The translations under genes and the position numbers were made by a program. From Paramacrobiotus richtersi (taxonomy: Eukaryota > Tardigrada > Eutardigrada > Parachela > Macrobiotidae), in NCBI GenBank assembly GCA_034698045.1, contig JAQGAU010001078.1:1-21579 (forward strand): a DNA stretch of 21,579 nt, written 5' to 3'. Positions 1 through 9,560 of this stretch are shown piece after piece. Position 1 is the first letter of the stretch. Every line of letters starts with the position of its first letter. The notes below the pieces were generated by a model, which did not search any database, was not told the DNA's origin, and saw only the letters and a program-made list of their open reading frames with translations.

Positions 1-682
1 GCAGTGGATTTGGTAATCAAAGGAAATTTTCTGTGTGTCTGTGTGGAAACAATTTTAACAGACTGGCGCTGTTTTGCTACGCGACTCTTTTAAGGCCAAA
101 AAGGATGCTCTGTTATGTTCGAATCTAGTACTGGTCTTTCCTTTGTGTATTACGTTCTATAACCCTTTACCTTTTTGTAAACAGGCACGGTTATAGCATA
201 GTTACAAGCAACATCAAAACATTTGATCTGTTATCAATTGTAAACGACGTTCGATGATCGAACAAATCACCTTAACCGAGCAGAATTAATGCTGACTACA
301 TGCGCAAAAAAGAGATTTTTCGAAACGCGAGACTTAATATGTCCGCCCACTGTCCGTACCCTCAACGAAGGACAAAAACAAATCCCTTGTAGCCGTCTTA
401 AATGGCGCATTATTTGCCCTGTTTACCATGTGCGAATGTAAGCCTTTAAGATTTACCAAACATCTTCCCAGACTGCAGACTACCGAGTAGCTTTTATTCA
501 GTTTGTTCGGATTTATACGCATTTAAACTTGTTGAACGTTAATCAGCAGTGACACTGACATTGTGAGTGAGTGATACTGACAAGTTCTTTTCCAGTGCGT
601 CGGGAGCACTTAACTTGACACTCTATGATGTCATTATTTTATGGTCGGGTGTCCACCGGACAAATGCAGGACTGACTGGACA
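1..682. other. 3' flank of secreted paralogue 1, no gene seen
   Basis: I see no coding region with codon or homology support here. The short open frames lack partners. A stretch starting at position 66 (GCGCTGTTTTG, then a CTCTTTT block) resembles the sequence starting at 9078 in the 3' flank of secreted paralogue 2, so at least part of this stretch is duplicated 3' flank of the cluster. The sequence shows the similarity by eye only. Confidence 0.4.
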
Positions 683-2243
683 CTACCCGAGGGACAGAGC
701 AGTAATGCTGTCCTGAATCATTACGGCGAAATCTAATTGGTATTCCCATATGGATGTCCTGCGAAGTAAATAGTCAACCGGCAAAGGCTCGGCCTGCGGT
801 GGGCATCTGGTCAGTCTTTCTTGGCTGCAGTTGAATCCGTTCAGAACGGCCTTGTTAAAGTCATCAAATACCTGCTGAGCGTCCGTACCACACGTGTCGG
901 CTACTTCTGCGCCGCTACATGTCTTGTAGAACTTGGTACTGCTGCAAGAAAAATAGAGCTATCAGTACGAAAAAGGCCAATTTTTCACAGCGAGTGGCTT
1001 CTACTGTACTTGAGTATCTAAAATTTTTTAAATTTTTCATAAGGAACTATTACTCTTTTGCTGCAGTTCTCCTAGTGCATTTTCTGCGATCTAAGTGAAC
1101 TGGGCAGTGTTTGAGACCTGGCTATGCAGGCAACTGTGGTACCAGTACTGCTACTGTCAGAAGGACTTGCGTTGAGCCTTTGCCAAATAGAACGACGTTT
1201 GTCACAATTAGTTTCCTGGCCCTGCTAGTATTACTGACGTTTCACCATCGTATGCGGCATGTACCTGCGTACATTGAGATTGCTGCTCATTGTTTAAAGC
1301 CTAAGAATCATGGTAGCCGAACTGAGATTATTAATACACAAGTGCTTACCAGCACATGGCGTCCGGAACCTTCCCACTGCCAAATCTACGCGATAAGTCA
1401 GAAAGGTCAATCTGGCCAGTCCAGGGACTGGGAGTGGGTGTAAACAGCGGCATTTCCTCCTTGATCATTCGTACCGCGGCATTGTAACAGGCATTGGTCT
1501 TCCCTCCGGCCTTGGTCAGGTTTGCCGTGCACTGGAGCAAAATGTGGGCTTTGCTGTAGAATCCGGGTTGGTCACATCCCTTCATCACCGCGGACATGCC
1601 GCCAAAAAAGTCCCGAAAGTCGGATGCGAAAGAGATGCAACTTTCAAAGGTGTCGTGGTAACAGTCGGCGGTCAATCGTCCAGCCCTAACAAATGAACCT
1701 TTGTTGAAGTGTTTCCGTTGGGCACGAGTAGCAATAAACGTAGGAATTGTATGCCTACACTTTTCTACGTGTCTCTAGCTACGGGTATCTTTCTTTCACA
1801 GAAGAAAAATCGTTTTAGGACTGGCGACAGAAATATTCAAGGTCGGGCATTTATTCCTGATTCGAGGGGATAATTATGATTGCCGGGTACAGTTTGTACA
1901 CATGGCTGACAAATTAAAACTTGATAGTATACTTTGCTACGTTAACAAGCACAGAAGTACCTGAAAAAGAAATTATACGCCTGATACATGTATGTCGCTG
2001 GAAACCCAGAATTGAAACAACCTGCTTATTGGCGCCTAGAAGAACTTACCGGCAGAATGCAGTGAGTTGTTCTTAGGTATATTCCAGCCCCTGAATCCGA
2101 TTCATTTGTTGACCTTGCGGACCCCGCACGTAACCCAGAATCGGCATTATACATGCCACGATGTCATTGGTCTCGCAGGAGGCGAGCGCAGCAGCCGAGC
2201 ACGTCATGCCCAGGAAGAAAAGCAACAAAGATACGAGATACAT
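683..2243 (-). pseudogene. Secreted cysteine-rich family, paralogue 1: three exons, premature stop in exon 1
   Basis: Exons on the minus strand are 2243-2050, 1685-1350 and 941-683. All four splice sites are GT/AG, and both introns are phase 2, as in the intact paralogues. The start at 2243 (MYLVSLLLFF, a signal peptide) is chosen over an in-frame ATG 16 codons upstream because it aligns with paralogue 3 and lies 92 nt from the TATA box. The mature part keeps the family cysteine spacing C64-x8-C73-x7-C81-x20-C102 and, in exon 3, C-x8-C-x8-C-x20-C. Codon 57 is TAA (plus-strand 2073-2075) where paralogues 2 and 3 have Glu, so translation would stop about 30 residues after the signal peptide. 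Everything downstream is still open, so the break is either recent or a base error. Length without the stop would be 262 residues. The C-terminus after the last cysteine differs from the other copies. Function unknown. Confidence 0.8.
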
Positions 2244-2327
2244 TTCGTTAAACTGAAACAAACTGCAATAAAACAAACAGTGCACTTTCACAGCAACTAA
2301 AGGTACCGTAGGCAGTTACTGCGTTGG

Positions 2328-2335
2328 TTTATATA
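2328..2335 (-). promoter_or_regulatory. TATA box of secreted paralogue 1
   Basis: TATATAAA read on the minus strand, 85-92 nt upstream of the ATG at 2243. The spacing matches the TATA boxes of paralogues 2 (93-100 nt) and 3 (104-111 nt), which supports both the box and the chosen start. Confidence 0.6.
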
Positions 2336-2375
2336 ATCTGCCAAATTCATTAGGAAGTGCGTTGTTCGGTACACA

Positions 2376-2431
2376 TGACATCATACTGCAAAACCATTTC
2401 GTACAAACGAATGAAAATCGCGGAACTGTCA
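2376..2431 (-). promoter_or_regulatory. Conserved upstream blocks of the secreted family (TGACATCA and AAAATCGCgGAACTGTCA)
   Basis: TGACATCA (2376-2383) and the block AAAATCGCGGAACTGTCA (2414-2431) both recur, in the same order and nearly the same spacing, upstream of paralogue 2 (10953-10960, 10990-11007) and paralogue 3 (19372-19379, 19410-19427). TGACATCA resembles a bZIP/CRE-type half-site arrangement. Conservation across otherwise diverged flanks is what is seen; a regulatory role is inferred. Confidence 0.5.
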
Positions 2432-2841
2432 AAACAATGGTTTCTCTAGATCTGATGACCACAGTGTCAGACATAAGGGCAAATCATTTGTCAATCGATG
2501 CTAATTTGCGCGTGATATTTTACTTCCGGCCATTTTGATGCCGCGATTCTCAGCAGCCCTACTCATCTACTGGTTCCGATTGGATAGCAGTTGGTAAACA
2601 GTGTCATGTTGATGTCACAATGATTTCACTGGCACAAGCCGTGCATTCTTGGAGACCGGTCGCATACGTGGCAGTAATTAAAGATACGGTGCCGAATTCG
2701 AAAGCTGAACTATTCTACCAGTCAACAAGTTTCAGTCGCAAAGAGTATTCTTGCAAAACCATCTTCAACCAAGTGTAATTTCCTAGAGTTATTTGCGGTT
2801 CCAAGCATCTTCGCAAGTAACCAGATATTACTGCTGCAGTC

Positions 2842-3890
2842 ATGGCTTCGACAAGAATTTTATTTATAATTTGTACTACATCTCAAATAATCTCAGCCGC
2901 GCCTACTTGTGATCTCGATTCATTCGTGACTGTATAATGCCAGCAGCGAGCTATTTTATGGATCCGAGGAAAGAAAATCTGGTAGTACCAGACCAAGAAT
3001 ATGGACAAATCTGCCGGTAAAGTATAGAAAAGCAATCCAGAATTTTGCTCGCTGACGAGATACCATTACTGAATTTACAGGATTGGCATCTCCTTCGCCA
3101 ACTGCTATAATGACTTCATTACTCGCTGCGCAACTGGCGCCTTAGATGCCAGCAGTTCGCGGCCAAAACAGTCCAATTTATCAGACGCTGTGATAGTCCC
3201 AGCTTCGGTAGCGATCTTCGCACTCTATCACAGTGCATTGAGACCCTGAACCGGACAAAATCGAGGACACTGGCCTGCTCGAACGCTGCGAAGCGATGGA
3301 CGACGAACGACTTGCATGTTTTGTTGCCCACTCAGAACGGCGGTAGGCCGGATGTAAAAGGGTGGAACAGTGGCATCATCTTTGATAGCCTGTGTTGGTA
3401 GGTGACAAACGAAGCATGCACGTTCCCTTCTCTGTACGTGTTCACGTATAGCTTCGTTTTTCATAATGTACTGGGTACTTCGTGTATGATGTCTCTGATG
3501 ACAAACAGCTGCCATTTAAATGTTTTTCGATGTATGCACTTTTGCAGCAACACCAAATATTTCAGTCAGTGCAGCGGATCTGAAGGTTACGACAAGTGCG
3601 GACCGCAGGCGCAGCATGTGTTTAACAGCGTCCAGGATGCCATCATGAGCACGTATGAGCGTAAATCCCGAACCACCATCTGTCCCGCACGACCGGATCC
3701 CTCGCCGGAAGACTATATCATGAAGGAGCCTGACCTCATGTCGCTCTTTTTCGACGATATCTCGGGCGACAGTGCATACGTCTCAACGCGCTTGAAAACA
3801 TCTACCGCGAATTTGGTCAACGCATCCTACGCGACCGTTTGGTTGGCGCTCCTGGTTAGAACGCTGGTCAGCTCAGGATGGACCTGGTAA
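2842..3890 (+). pseudogene. Secreted cysteine-rich family, paralogue 5: three exons, frameshifts in exons 1 and 2
   Basis: This copy lies head-to-head with paralogue 1, 598 bp apart. Exon 1 is 2842-3016 (ATG then MASTRILFIICTTSQ, a signal-peptide-like start; ends TGC CG|GTAAAG). Exon 2 is 3081-3397 (ends TGT TG|GTAGGT). Exon 3 is 3548-3890. Splice sites and both phase 2 junctions match the family. In exon 1 the frame breaks near 2925-2931, just before the conserved CIMP motif. In exon 2 it breaks near 3145-3160, between the RC motif and the following cysteine-rich part. Each break looks like one lost base. Exon 3 is fully open and ends in a hydrophobic tail (around ATVWLALLVRTLVSS), which the minus-strand copies lack; this would suit a GPI-attachment signal or membrane tail. 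The sixth cysteine of the second module is Arg here (YER instead of YDC). Either a decayed gene or a gene with assembly errors. Confidence 0.7.
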
Positions 3891-3980
3891 TTAGTCAACA
3901 ATTTCTTTCGCATGGAACAATTTATACAAGTCCGGGCTTTTGTAAACAGAGTACTTTGACGCCGCTCTTACTGTTAAATC

Positions 3981-3986
3981 AATAAA
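3981..3986 (+). terminator. Poly(A) signal candidate for paralogue 5
   Basis: AATAAA, 91 nt after the TAA stop of paralogue 5 and on the same strand. Position fits a short 3' UTR. No downstream-element analysis was possible. Confidence 0.45.
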
Positions 3987-5156
3987 CAGTTCTACTTTTG
4001 CAGCTTCCAGACTGTGTTGTGCAGTATATATCTCAGTGTGCAAACCATGCAGCTAATAATGTGGCAACTTTGCAACAGTAGGAAAGGTGTATTTTTTGAA
4101 ATTTTTATATGGAAGGTATTCGATCGTTGTTATGCTACTCTTCTCTTAATCAATCCACTAGAAGTGAATTAAATAATACCGTAGTTTGGGAATATTACTG
4201 TTTACGTGTCCATTACAGTGCGTGTAGTCCAGCATGACAAGACAGACCTGCGACAGGTTTTTTGTATGACTACCACTGTGGACCGAGAAAAAAACATGCA
4301 TTAATGTCATAATTTCTCTTAATACAGTTACGCCACATAATATAATTATAATAATATCATTGCGTTATCTCTCATTTCGGTACGAAATTTCCATGCCATT
4401 ATACTGGTATATACAACAAAATATCATGTATATTATGTCTGTACACCCAATGCACAGATGGTGAACCCGCTGTTAAGATAAAGAAGTTCCCAGTGGACAC
4501 CGTTTTGGATGATGCGGCCGGATAGGCTTTTGCGTAAAATTTGCGAGCAAGGTACCGGATAGGGTACATCACATGTGATAGACAAGGGATTAATCTAATG
4601 AGCGATTAGGCGAGCGGGTCACTGTGTACTCGCAGCGGACGCGCAGGCCCCAATCGTGTGTAAACAATGAGCAAGTAAATAACAATAAAAATCTGCGTAG
4701 ATTCAATCATGCATCAAAAGTACCATTCCAAACCTCTACAAAATTTTTAAAAAGATAAAGATTATTTAAGTTTTCTCCAATGGATTACGTAGAACAATAT
4801 TGAACCGTAAACATTCTGCTGACCATTTTATTACCGAATTTAGTCGCAATCTGGATGGCATGCACATTTTTACTGCGGTATGCAGTTTACAATGTTAGTG
4901 AAACGACTAACTATGCAACCGTGAAAGCGTACGGTACGCCGTACAAGCTATTCCGGTTTGGTGCGTCATGTGTTTACTACTGATATGCATGTACTCGTAC
5001 TGATATCGCAAGTATTTGGTATCAAAAGGAGCAACAATGGGCAGCGTTACACTGTTAGTAGGGAACCATGTGGACTGATTTGATGCGATGTAGATCCGGA
5101 TTGTCAAAACAGTAACTAACTGACTGAGTTTTTCAACTCCTTACTTTTGAACCCCT
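3987..5156. other. AT-rich intergenic stretch, no gene seen
   Basis: Between paralogue 5 and the PA-TM-RING gene. It contains a low-complexity AT patch around 4320-4380 (repeated TAAT/ATAAT units) and no open frame with homology that I can recognise. Confidence 0.5.
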
Positions 5157-5162
5157 TATAAA
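5157..5162 (+). promoter_or_regulatory. TATA box of the PA-TM-RING gene
   Basis: TATAAA, 51 nt upstream of the chosen ATG at 5213. An in-frame TAA at 5159-5161 shows the coding frame cannot extend upstream without splicing, which supports 5213 as the start. Confidence 0.45.
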
Positions 5163-5212
5163 CAGTGGAAAAGTGTTCTGGAAAATCTGATCCACCAGTT
5201 GGTTTTGGAATT

Positions 5213-7604
5213 ATGAGGATGGAATCTTCAACTCCGCGTGTGCAGTTATTGTTGTTCTGTTTGTGCACGGTGCTTAACAGCAGCATCGGTACCATACTCG
5301 TCCATCGTCGGCACCACGGACAAATTTCCAAGAAACCAGTTTATGGTATCAACAACAACAATCGCTCGATTATCAGACAGGAATTCGGTGATCATGATAT
5401 GGTACGTTATGGTTAGAAGTCGAACAAATACCGCTTTCATTTGAAATGGAAAACAGCGCCTGGATTGTGTGGTAGTTAGTGGTTAAATTCCATGCTTATA
5501 CGTAGTTTACAATTAATTAGCGTGTGATGGTTTATCTTTTTTTGATTGTCACACAAAACAGCTGCACAGAAAAATAAGGAACCGGCCTAAACACAATTCC
5601 ATTTTGCAAGTGAACTCTGAATAAGATTAAGAACCAAATAGCTAGGAAGTAAATTAAGAATTAAATAACCACAGAAATGTCATTATCAAATATTCTTTTA
5701 TATTTACATTGAAGTATTATCTACAGATTTAATAACATATTTGCACAGGTACACCTGATTGTGGCCCATCCCAGTGATTTATGTCTGGCCAAATTGCGGA
5801 GACCACCCTGAGCACTTCGAAGACAGACTACCGGCTAAATTCATTCTACTCGTGGACGACGAGCGATGTAACGAAGGCTTTTATGTCAAACTGCAGAACG
5901 CTCGGCTAAAAGGCTACTATGGCGTTATCGTACATCCAACACGGATCGACCAAGGACAAACTCCCGCCTTCCCTATTACAATACCGGATGATATTGCCAA
6001 TAATATCGAATTTAATCTGGATTTCATCGGTTATGATCAGGGCATCGAAATGAAGAAGTATGAATTTCCGCGCTCTTCAAACACAAGGTATGGTTGTTTG
6101 AAATTAAACAGTTAATGTTGTTTTCACGGTGAATTCACCCGCGCCGACGTGAACTTCTTGAAAAGAAAACCACCAATGTAAAGAGAGCTTCCGCAGTATC
6201 ATCTCGGATTTGTGTTGTTGATATAAAGTGGTTAATCCAGTGCATCACAAAATAGAATGCTAATAACCGAAATAACGATAATATAATGCACAGGTATCTC
6301 CTGACGTTCACGGAGTCGGTGTATGATCACGAAGCTAAACAATCCAACGAATCGAGCAGCTCAGAGCCGATCAGTGCAACAGATGAGGTTGCCCGCGCCT
6401 ATACCTCGATAACGGATTTTATTTTTGCTTTCCGATTGCCTGGCTGTTCGCCGAACACCGAACGGCGTTTCGCGATACCACGATGATAGTTTATCTGTAT
6501 GCTCTGGTAGCTGCGGTCGTGATCGCACTGATTGCCTCGCCGTATTTCTGGTTGAAACGAAAAGACGCCGCACAACTTGCTGCACTCGTATCACCGGTAA
6601 GCTGAAACTCACGCCACTAATAGTAAATCAGACATTAATGAAATACACTTGACAGATCAGAGAACATAACCAATGAAAGGAAACTTCGAGTATATTGATT
6701 ATATTTGTATGTACTGGTATGAAACAGTTTTCTTTGCCATATCAATTAAAACTCCGTCGTTTTCAAACACAAATTGAACTAATCATAATGCTACAACACA
6801 AATACTGCTTTTGTCGCCTTTTGACCTTGGAGCGATTTCATTGCACCGGCGCCGCACAATTTCGTAAAGTTTGAAATAAGTCAATCACTATTAATAGTAC
6901 ATCTCATAGGCAAATTTTTCACATACAGGTTACATTTACTTGTGCAGGGTGTTGGTGAGTTGGAGGCTGTTGATCAGGGAGAAATGGTGGAAATGGTGGA
7001 AGACTCAGTGAACGTGAACGCTCAGTCCCAACAAGAGCAAGAGCATTTCGGAAACGACGACCAACCCTTAAGGGCAGATGAAATAGACCAACTGGTTGCT
7101 ATGCCAGTCAGAGTGGCGGAGGGTATCTGTGTTATTTGTCAAGAAAATTTGGCGTTGGGGGAAAGCATCATAATCCTGTACTGTAATCATGGTAAATATT
7201 TGATTAATTATTATTTTGATCCGTTATTACGACCCTTTTATATGCTGAAATGCTGTAACGTAACAAATGCTTATATTACTGTTTCTATATTGGAAATTAT
7301 CACCGTTTACTATAAGAACGCCTTTTCGCAACCTGTTTGCTTACGGAAGCTGTAGGTACCCCTCTTGAGCTATATTAAATAGTGGTACTCTTCTTAATCA
7401 CCAGTGTTAACAACAACTGGTTTAACTTTCGTTAATTACCAACCTCTTTGGCTGTTTTGTAAATTCTTAACATTTGATGCTTGGAATTACGAATTTCTGG
7501 TTTACATATATATTGCAGTTGGTCATAAGACTTGCTTGACACGTTTGCTGACGAAATCCTCCCGACGATGTCCTGTATGCAGCCAAACCATCGACACAGA
7601 TTAA
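5213..7604 (+). CDS. PA-TM-RING-H2 E3 ubiquitin ligase (RNF13/Goliath-like), five exons, two frame breaks
   Basis: Family role: transmembrane E3 ligases of endosome/lysosome membranes, with a lumenal PA domain that binds cargo and a cytosolic RING that recruits E2. Exons: 5213-5401, 5749-6087, 6294-6596, 6948-7191, 7519-7604, all GT/AG. Exon 1 holds a signal peptide (VQLLLFCLCTVL). Exon 2 holds the PA domain: LIVAHPSDLC, then FILLVDDERC and ARLKGYYGVIVHP. Exon 3 holds the TM helix (codons 6483-6554, YALVAAVVIALIA) followed by WLKRK. Exons 4 and 5 hold the RING-H2. Its eight ligands are C338, C341, C356, H358, H361, C364, C376 and C379 in homology-guided numbering, and the 4/5 junction falls between H358 and H361. 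Expected length is about 386 residues, normal for the family. Odd: the frame breaks near 5800-5810 (apparent extra base in the CCACCC stretch; TGA at 5809-5811) and near 6418-6432 (apparent missing base by a T run). Either a recent pseudogene or assembly indels. The protein without repair would end in the PA domain. Confidence 0.72.
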
Positions 7605-7954
7605 CTGAAGCAGCAGATTGTTGTTTCCCGTTTGTCCAACTTTTCCAAATGTCTTGCTGTGTGTTTCTCATTCCGATAACGCGTTACAAAAATGATATCT
7701 GCGATCTGCTGGTACAAGTAATTCTGATGTTACCACATCGGTATATGGTGTGATGTTCTTCTCTTGATGGGCGAAATAGAACTTCTAAACTCTGTTCTTA
7801 AACCTGCAGAAATGTCGCTTTTGTTGGTGTTCACCTTTTTTATATGAGTTCTGTCGCAGTCGTTGTAATATACAATTCGTAATGTAACAATGAAGTTTCG
7901 AGACTTGCTTGGTAACCTGCTGTCGTTTCATATTTTTTTTACTTTTGCATTCAT

Positions 7955-7981
7955 TTAACTGTGATTTGATATCACAGTTAA
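7955..7981 (+). other. 11-bp perfect hairpin downstream of the PA-TM-RING gene
   Basis: Arms 7955-7965 (TTAACTGTGAT) and 7971-7981 (ATCACAGTTAA) are exact reverse complements around a five-base loop, TTGAT. It lies 350 nt after the PA-TM-RING stop, possibly in its 3' UTR. It could be an RNA hairpin or chance; no known element is recognised. Confidence 0.4.
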
Positions 7982-8192
7982 CATTACAGGTAGTAAGCAA
8001 TTTTTACAGAGGCTTACGCGGTTATCACTCGCACGTTACGTCATTACGACCGTAAGAGAGGACGCATATGAATCGCCATACTTCGCCATCAATCAATTAC
8101 ACTACCATAACAATTCCAGTGATATTCGAATGAGTCGAATCAGTACTGTGCTTTCTTCTGTGTATGGATCCCTTTCTGTAAACATGTATGCT

Positions 8193-8211
8193 TTTATTAA
8201 CAGAAAATAAA
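8193..8211. terminator. Back-to-back poly(A) signal candidates
   Basis: TTTATT at 8193-8198 reads AATAAA on the minus strand, and AATAAA is present on the plus strand at 8206-8211. The minus-strand signal is 316 nt past the stop of the orphan exon of paralogue 4. The aligned site behind paralogue 3 (around 17545, CTTTTATGAACATAAAAGG) is at almost the same distance from its stop. The plus-strand signal could serve the PA-TM-RING gene, with a 600-nt 3' UTR. Confidence 0.4.
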
Positions 8212-8329
8212 AGGTACATAGCATATTACACATGATTACTTGCTTTATGCAACACTTGTAAGTTACGACACCCAAATCGATACATACAGCTGTAATTCCA
8301 GTGGTACCAGGTGTACGGACAAATGCACG

Positions 8330-8513
8330 CGCCTTGCGCACTGTTAACATAAAGCAATTGGGTAGGCTGCGAGAGTGAATTTTACTAGAGTAATGTTTCA
8401 CTAGATTAATTGGCAATGTTATCCCTCTTACAGTGCCGTTGTGAGCGTTTCGCTGATGGCTTCGTACTGTTCAAACACATAACAACCTGCGCAAGCATGA
8501 GCCTGCTCAGGCA
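8330..8513 (-). repeat. Duplicated 3' flank of the secreted family (also about 9370-9560 and 17650-17860)
   Basis: Three stretches directly 3' of the minus-strand paralogues align to each other. Shared pieces include TGCGAGAGTGAATTTT (8370s; TGTGAGAGTGAATTTT near 9419), GATGGCTTCGTACTGTTCAA against GGATAGCTGGATATTGTTCAA, and the AATGTTTCACCAGAT-like block. The duplication units therefore include several hundred bases of 3' flank beyond the coding region. Confidence 0.6.
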
Positions 8514-8750
8514 CTACACAATAATAGAGAAAAAGCTTCGGGCAAGGATTTGGGTTAGGTCCACTTGGTCTTGGTACCCGTATTCTTCGGGCGTAGGATA
8601 AGTCAGCGGTGGACACGTGTTAAGTCTTTCCTGGCTGCAGTCACAGCCGCTCAAAAAGGCATTGTGGTGGTTGTAAACACCTGTTGAGCATCCTGGCCAC
8701 ACTTCTCGGCAATTACGGTACCGCTGCATATCTGGTAGAACTTTGTACTG
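8514..8750 (-). pseudogene. Orphan third exon of the secreted family (paralogue 4), frameshifted, acceptor lost
   Basis: Read from 8750 down it gives STKFYQICSGT and then EKCGQDAQQVF, closely matching exon 3 of paralogues 1-3. After that the frame breaks near 8652-8668, with one base fewer than paralogue 2 in the aligned stretch, and resumes in another frame as NAFLSG, CDCSQERLNTCPP and on to a stop at 8514. The acceptor that is CTTGCAG or CTTGTAG in the intact copies is CTTGTAT here. The intron upstream (8757-8930) still aligns to the second intron of paralogues 2 and 3, but no exon 1 or 2 follows before paralogue 2 begins. It sits 3' of paralogue 2 on the same strand, as a truncated tandem copy would. 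Confidence 0.75.
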
Positions 8751-9560
8751 ATACAAGAAAAACCAGGAAAATCACCACCCAAACGACGATTTCTTCACAC
8801 TGACGGCTGCAGAATGAATGCAGCGCACACGAACGCACTGGACTTTGGACATGCGTTCTGATTTGTAAGGTCTTACCGTAGCACCGTAATACTTACATTC
8901 TGTTAATCCAGTTTAGTGTTTTTGTTTGTTTAATGCGATTTAACGTTTGCAATAATCAGTTAGCAGCACTGGTTGAAATACAGTAAGTGCGACTAACCGC
9001 TTTGCTATCATTACCGTCTGCGTCGCGTAAACTGGATTTAATCACCCGCCTACCTACTACTGCGCCTAACTAAGCCCGCGCTGTTTTGTCTCAACACTCT
9101 TTTCACACCGAAAATGCTGCTTCGTTGCTATTTAATCACACTGTTCTTTTTCTGGTGTAGAGGTACACATCCCATTCTTGAAAAATACCTACTCTGGTAT
9201 GAACAGGAAAAGGTAGTGTGTTACGCAGATCTAAGGCAGGGATACATACAAAAAGTTAACACATCAAACGAAAAACTTCTCCCAGTTGGCACATAAAATA
9301 TTAACACTCTGCATCACTAATGTGACAACGAAAATCGATGCCGCGGTGATATCGGTACAACACGTATAAAAAACTGCACACACATTTCGCATTGTTAACA
9401 TGAAAGCAGTGAGCAGGTTGTGAGAGTGAATTTTGAGAATGTTTTACCAGGGCAAGCGGGCAATAATGTTCTCTCCTGCAATGCATTCGGGAAGGTTCGC
9501 GGATAGCTGGATATTGTTCAACTACGTAACACTCTTCAGGTACACGAGTACTCCCGGGCG

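Noticed and set aside
115-140. tRNA-like B box (GTTCGAATCTAG)
   Set aside because: No matching A box or acceptor stem around it; no tRNA, rRNA or CRISPR array was found in the window.
3402-3547. N-terminal part of the long open frame ending at 3890
   Set aside because: This is the second intron of paralogue 5; the acceptor TTTGCAG|C at 3547/3548 and family alignment put the exon start at 3548.
5165-5212. Longer N-terminus for the PA-TM-RING protein beginning VEKCSGKSDPP
   Set aside because: It begins at GTG just after an in-frame TAA; the first ATG is at 5213 and places the signal peptide correctly.
5749-6596. Programmed ribosomal frameshifting in the PA-TM-RING gene
   Set aside because: Two opposite shifts would be needed, no slippery site or structure is evident, and relatives of this family are not known to use it.
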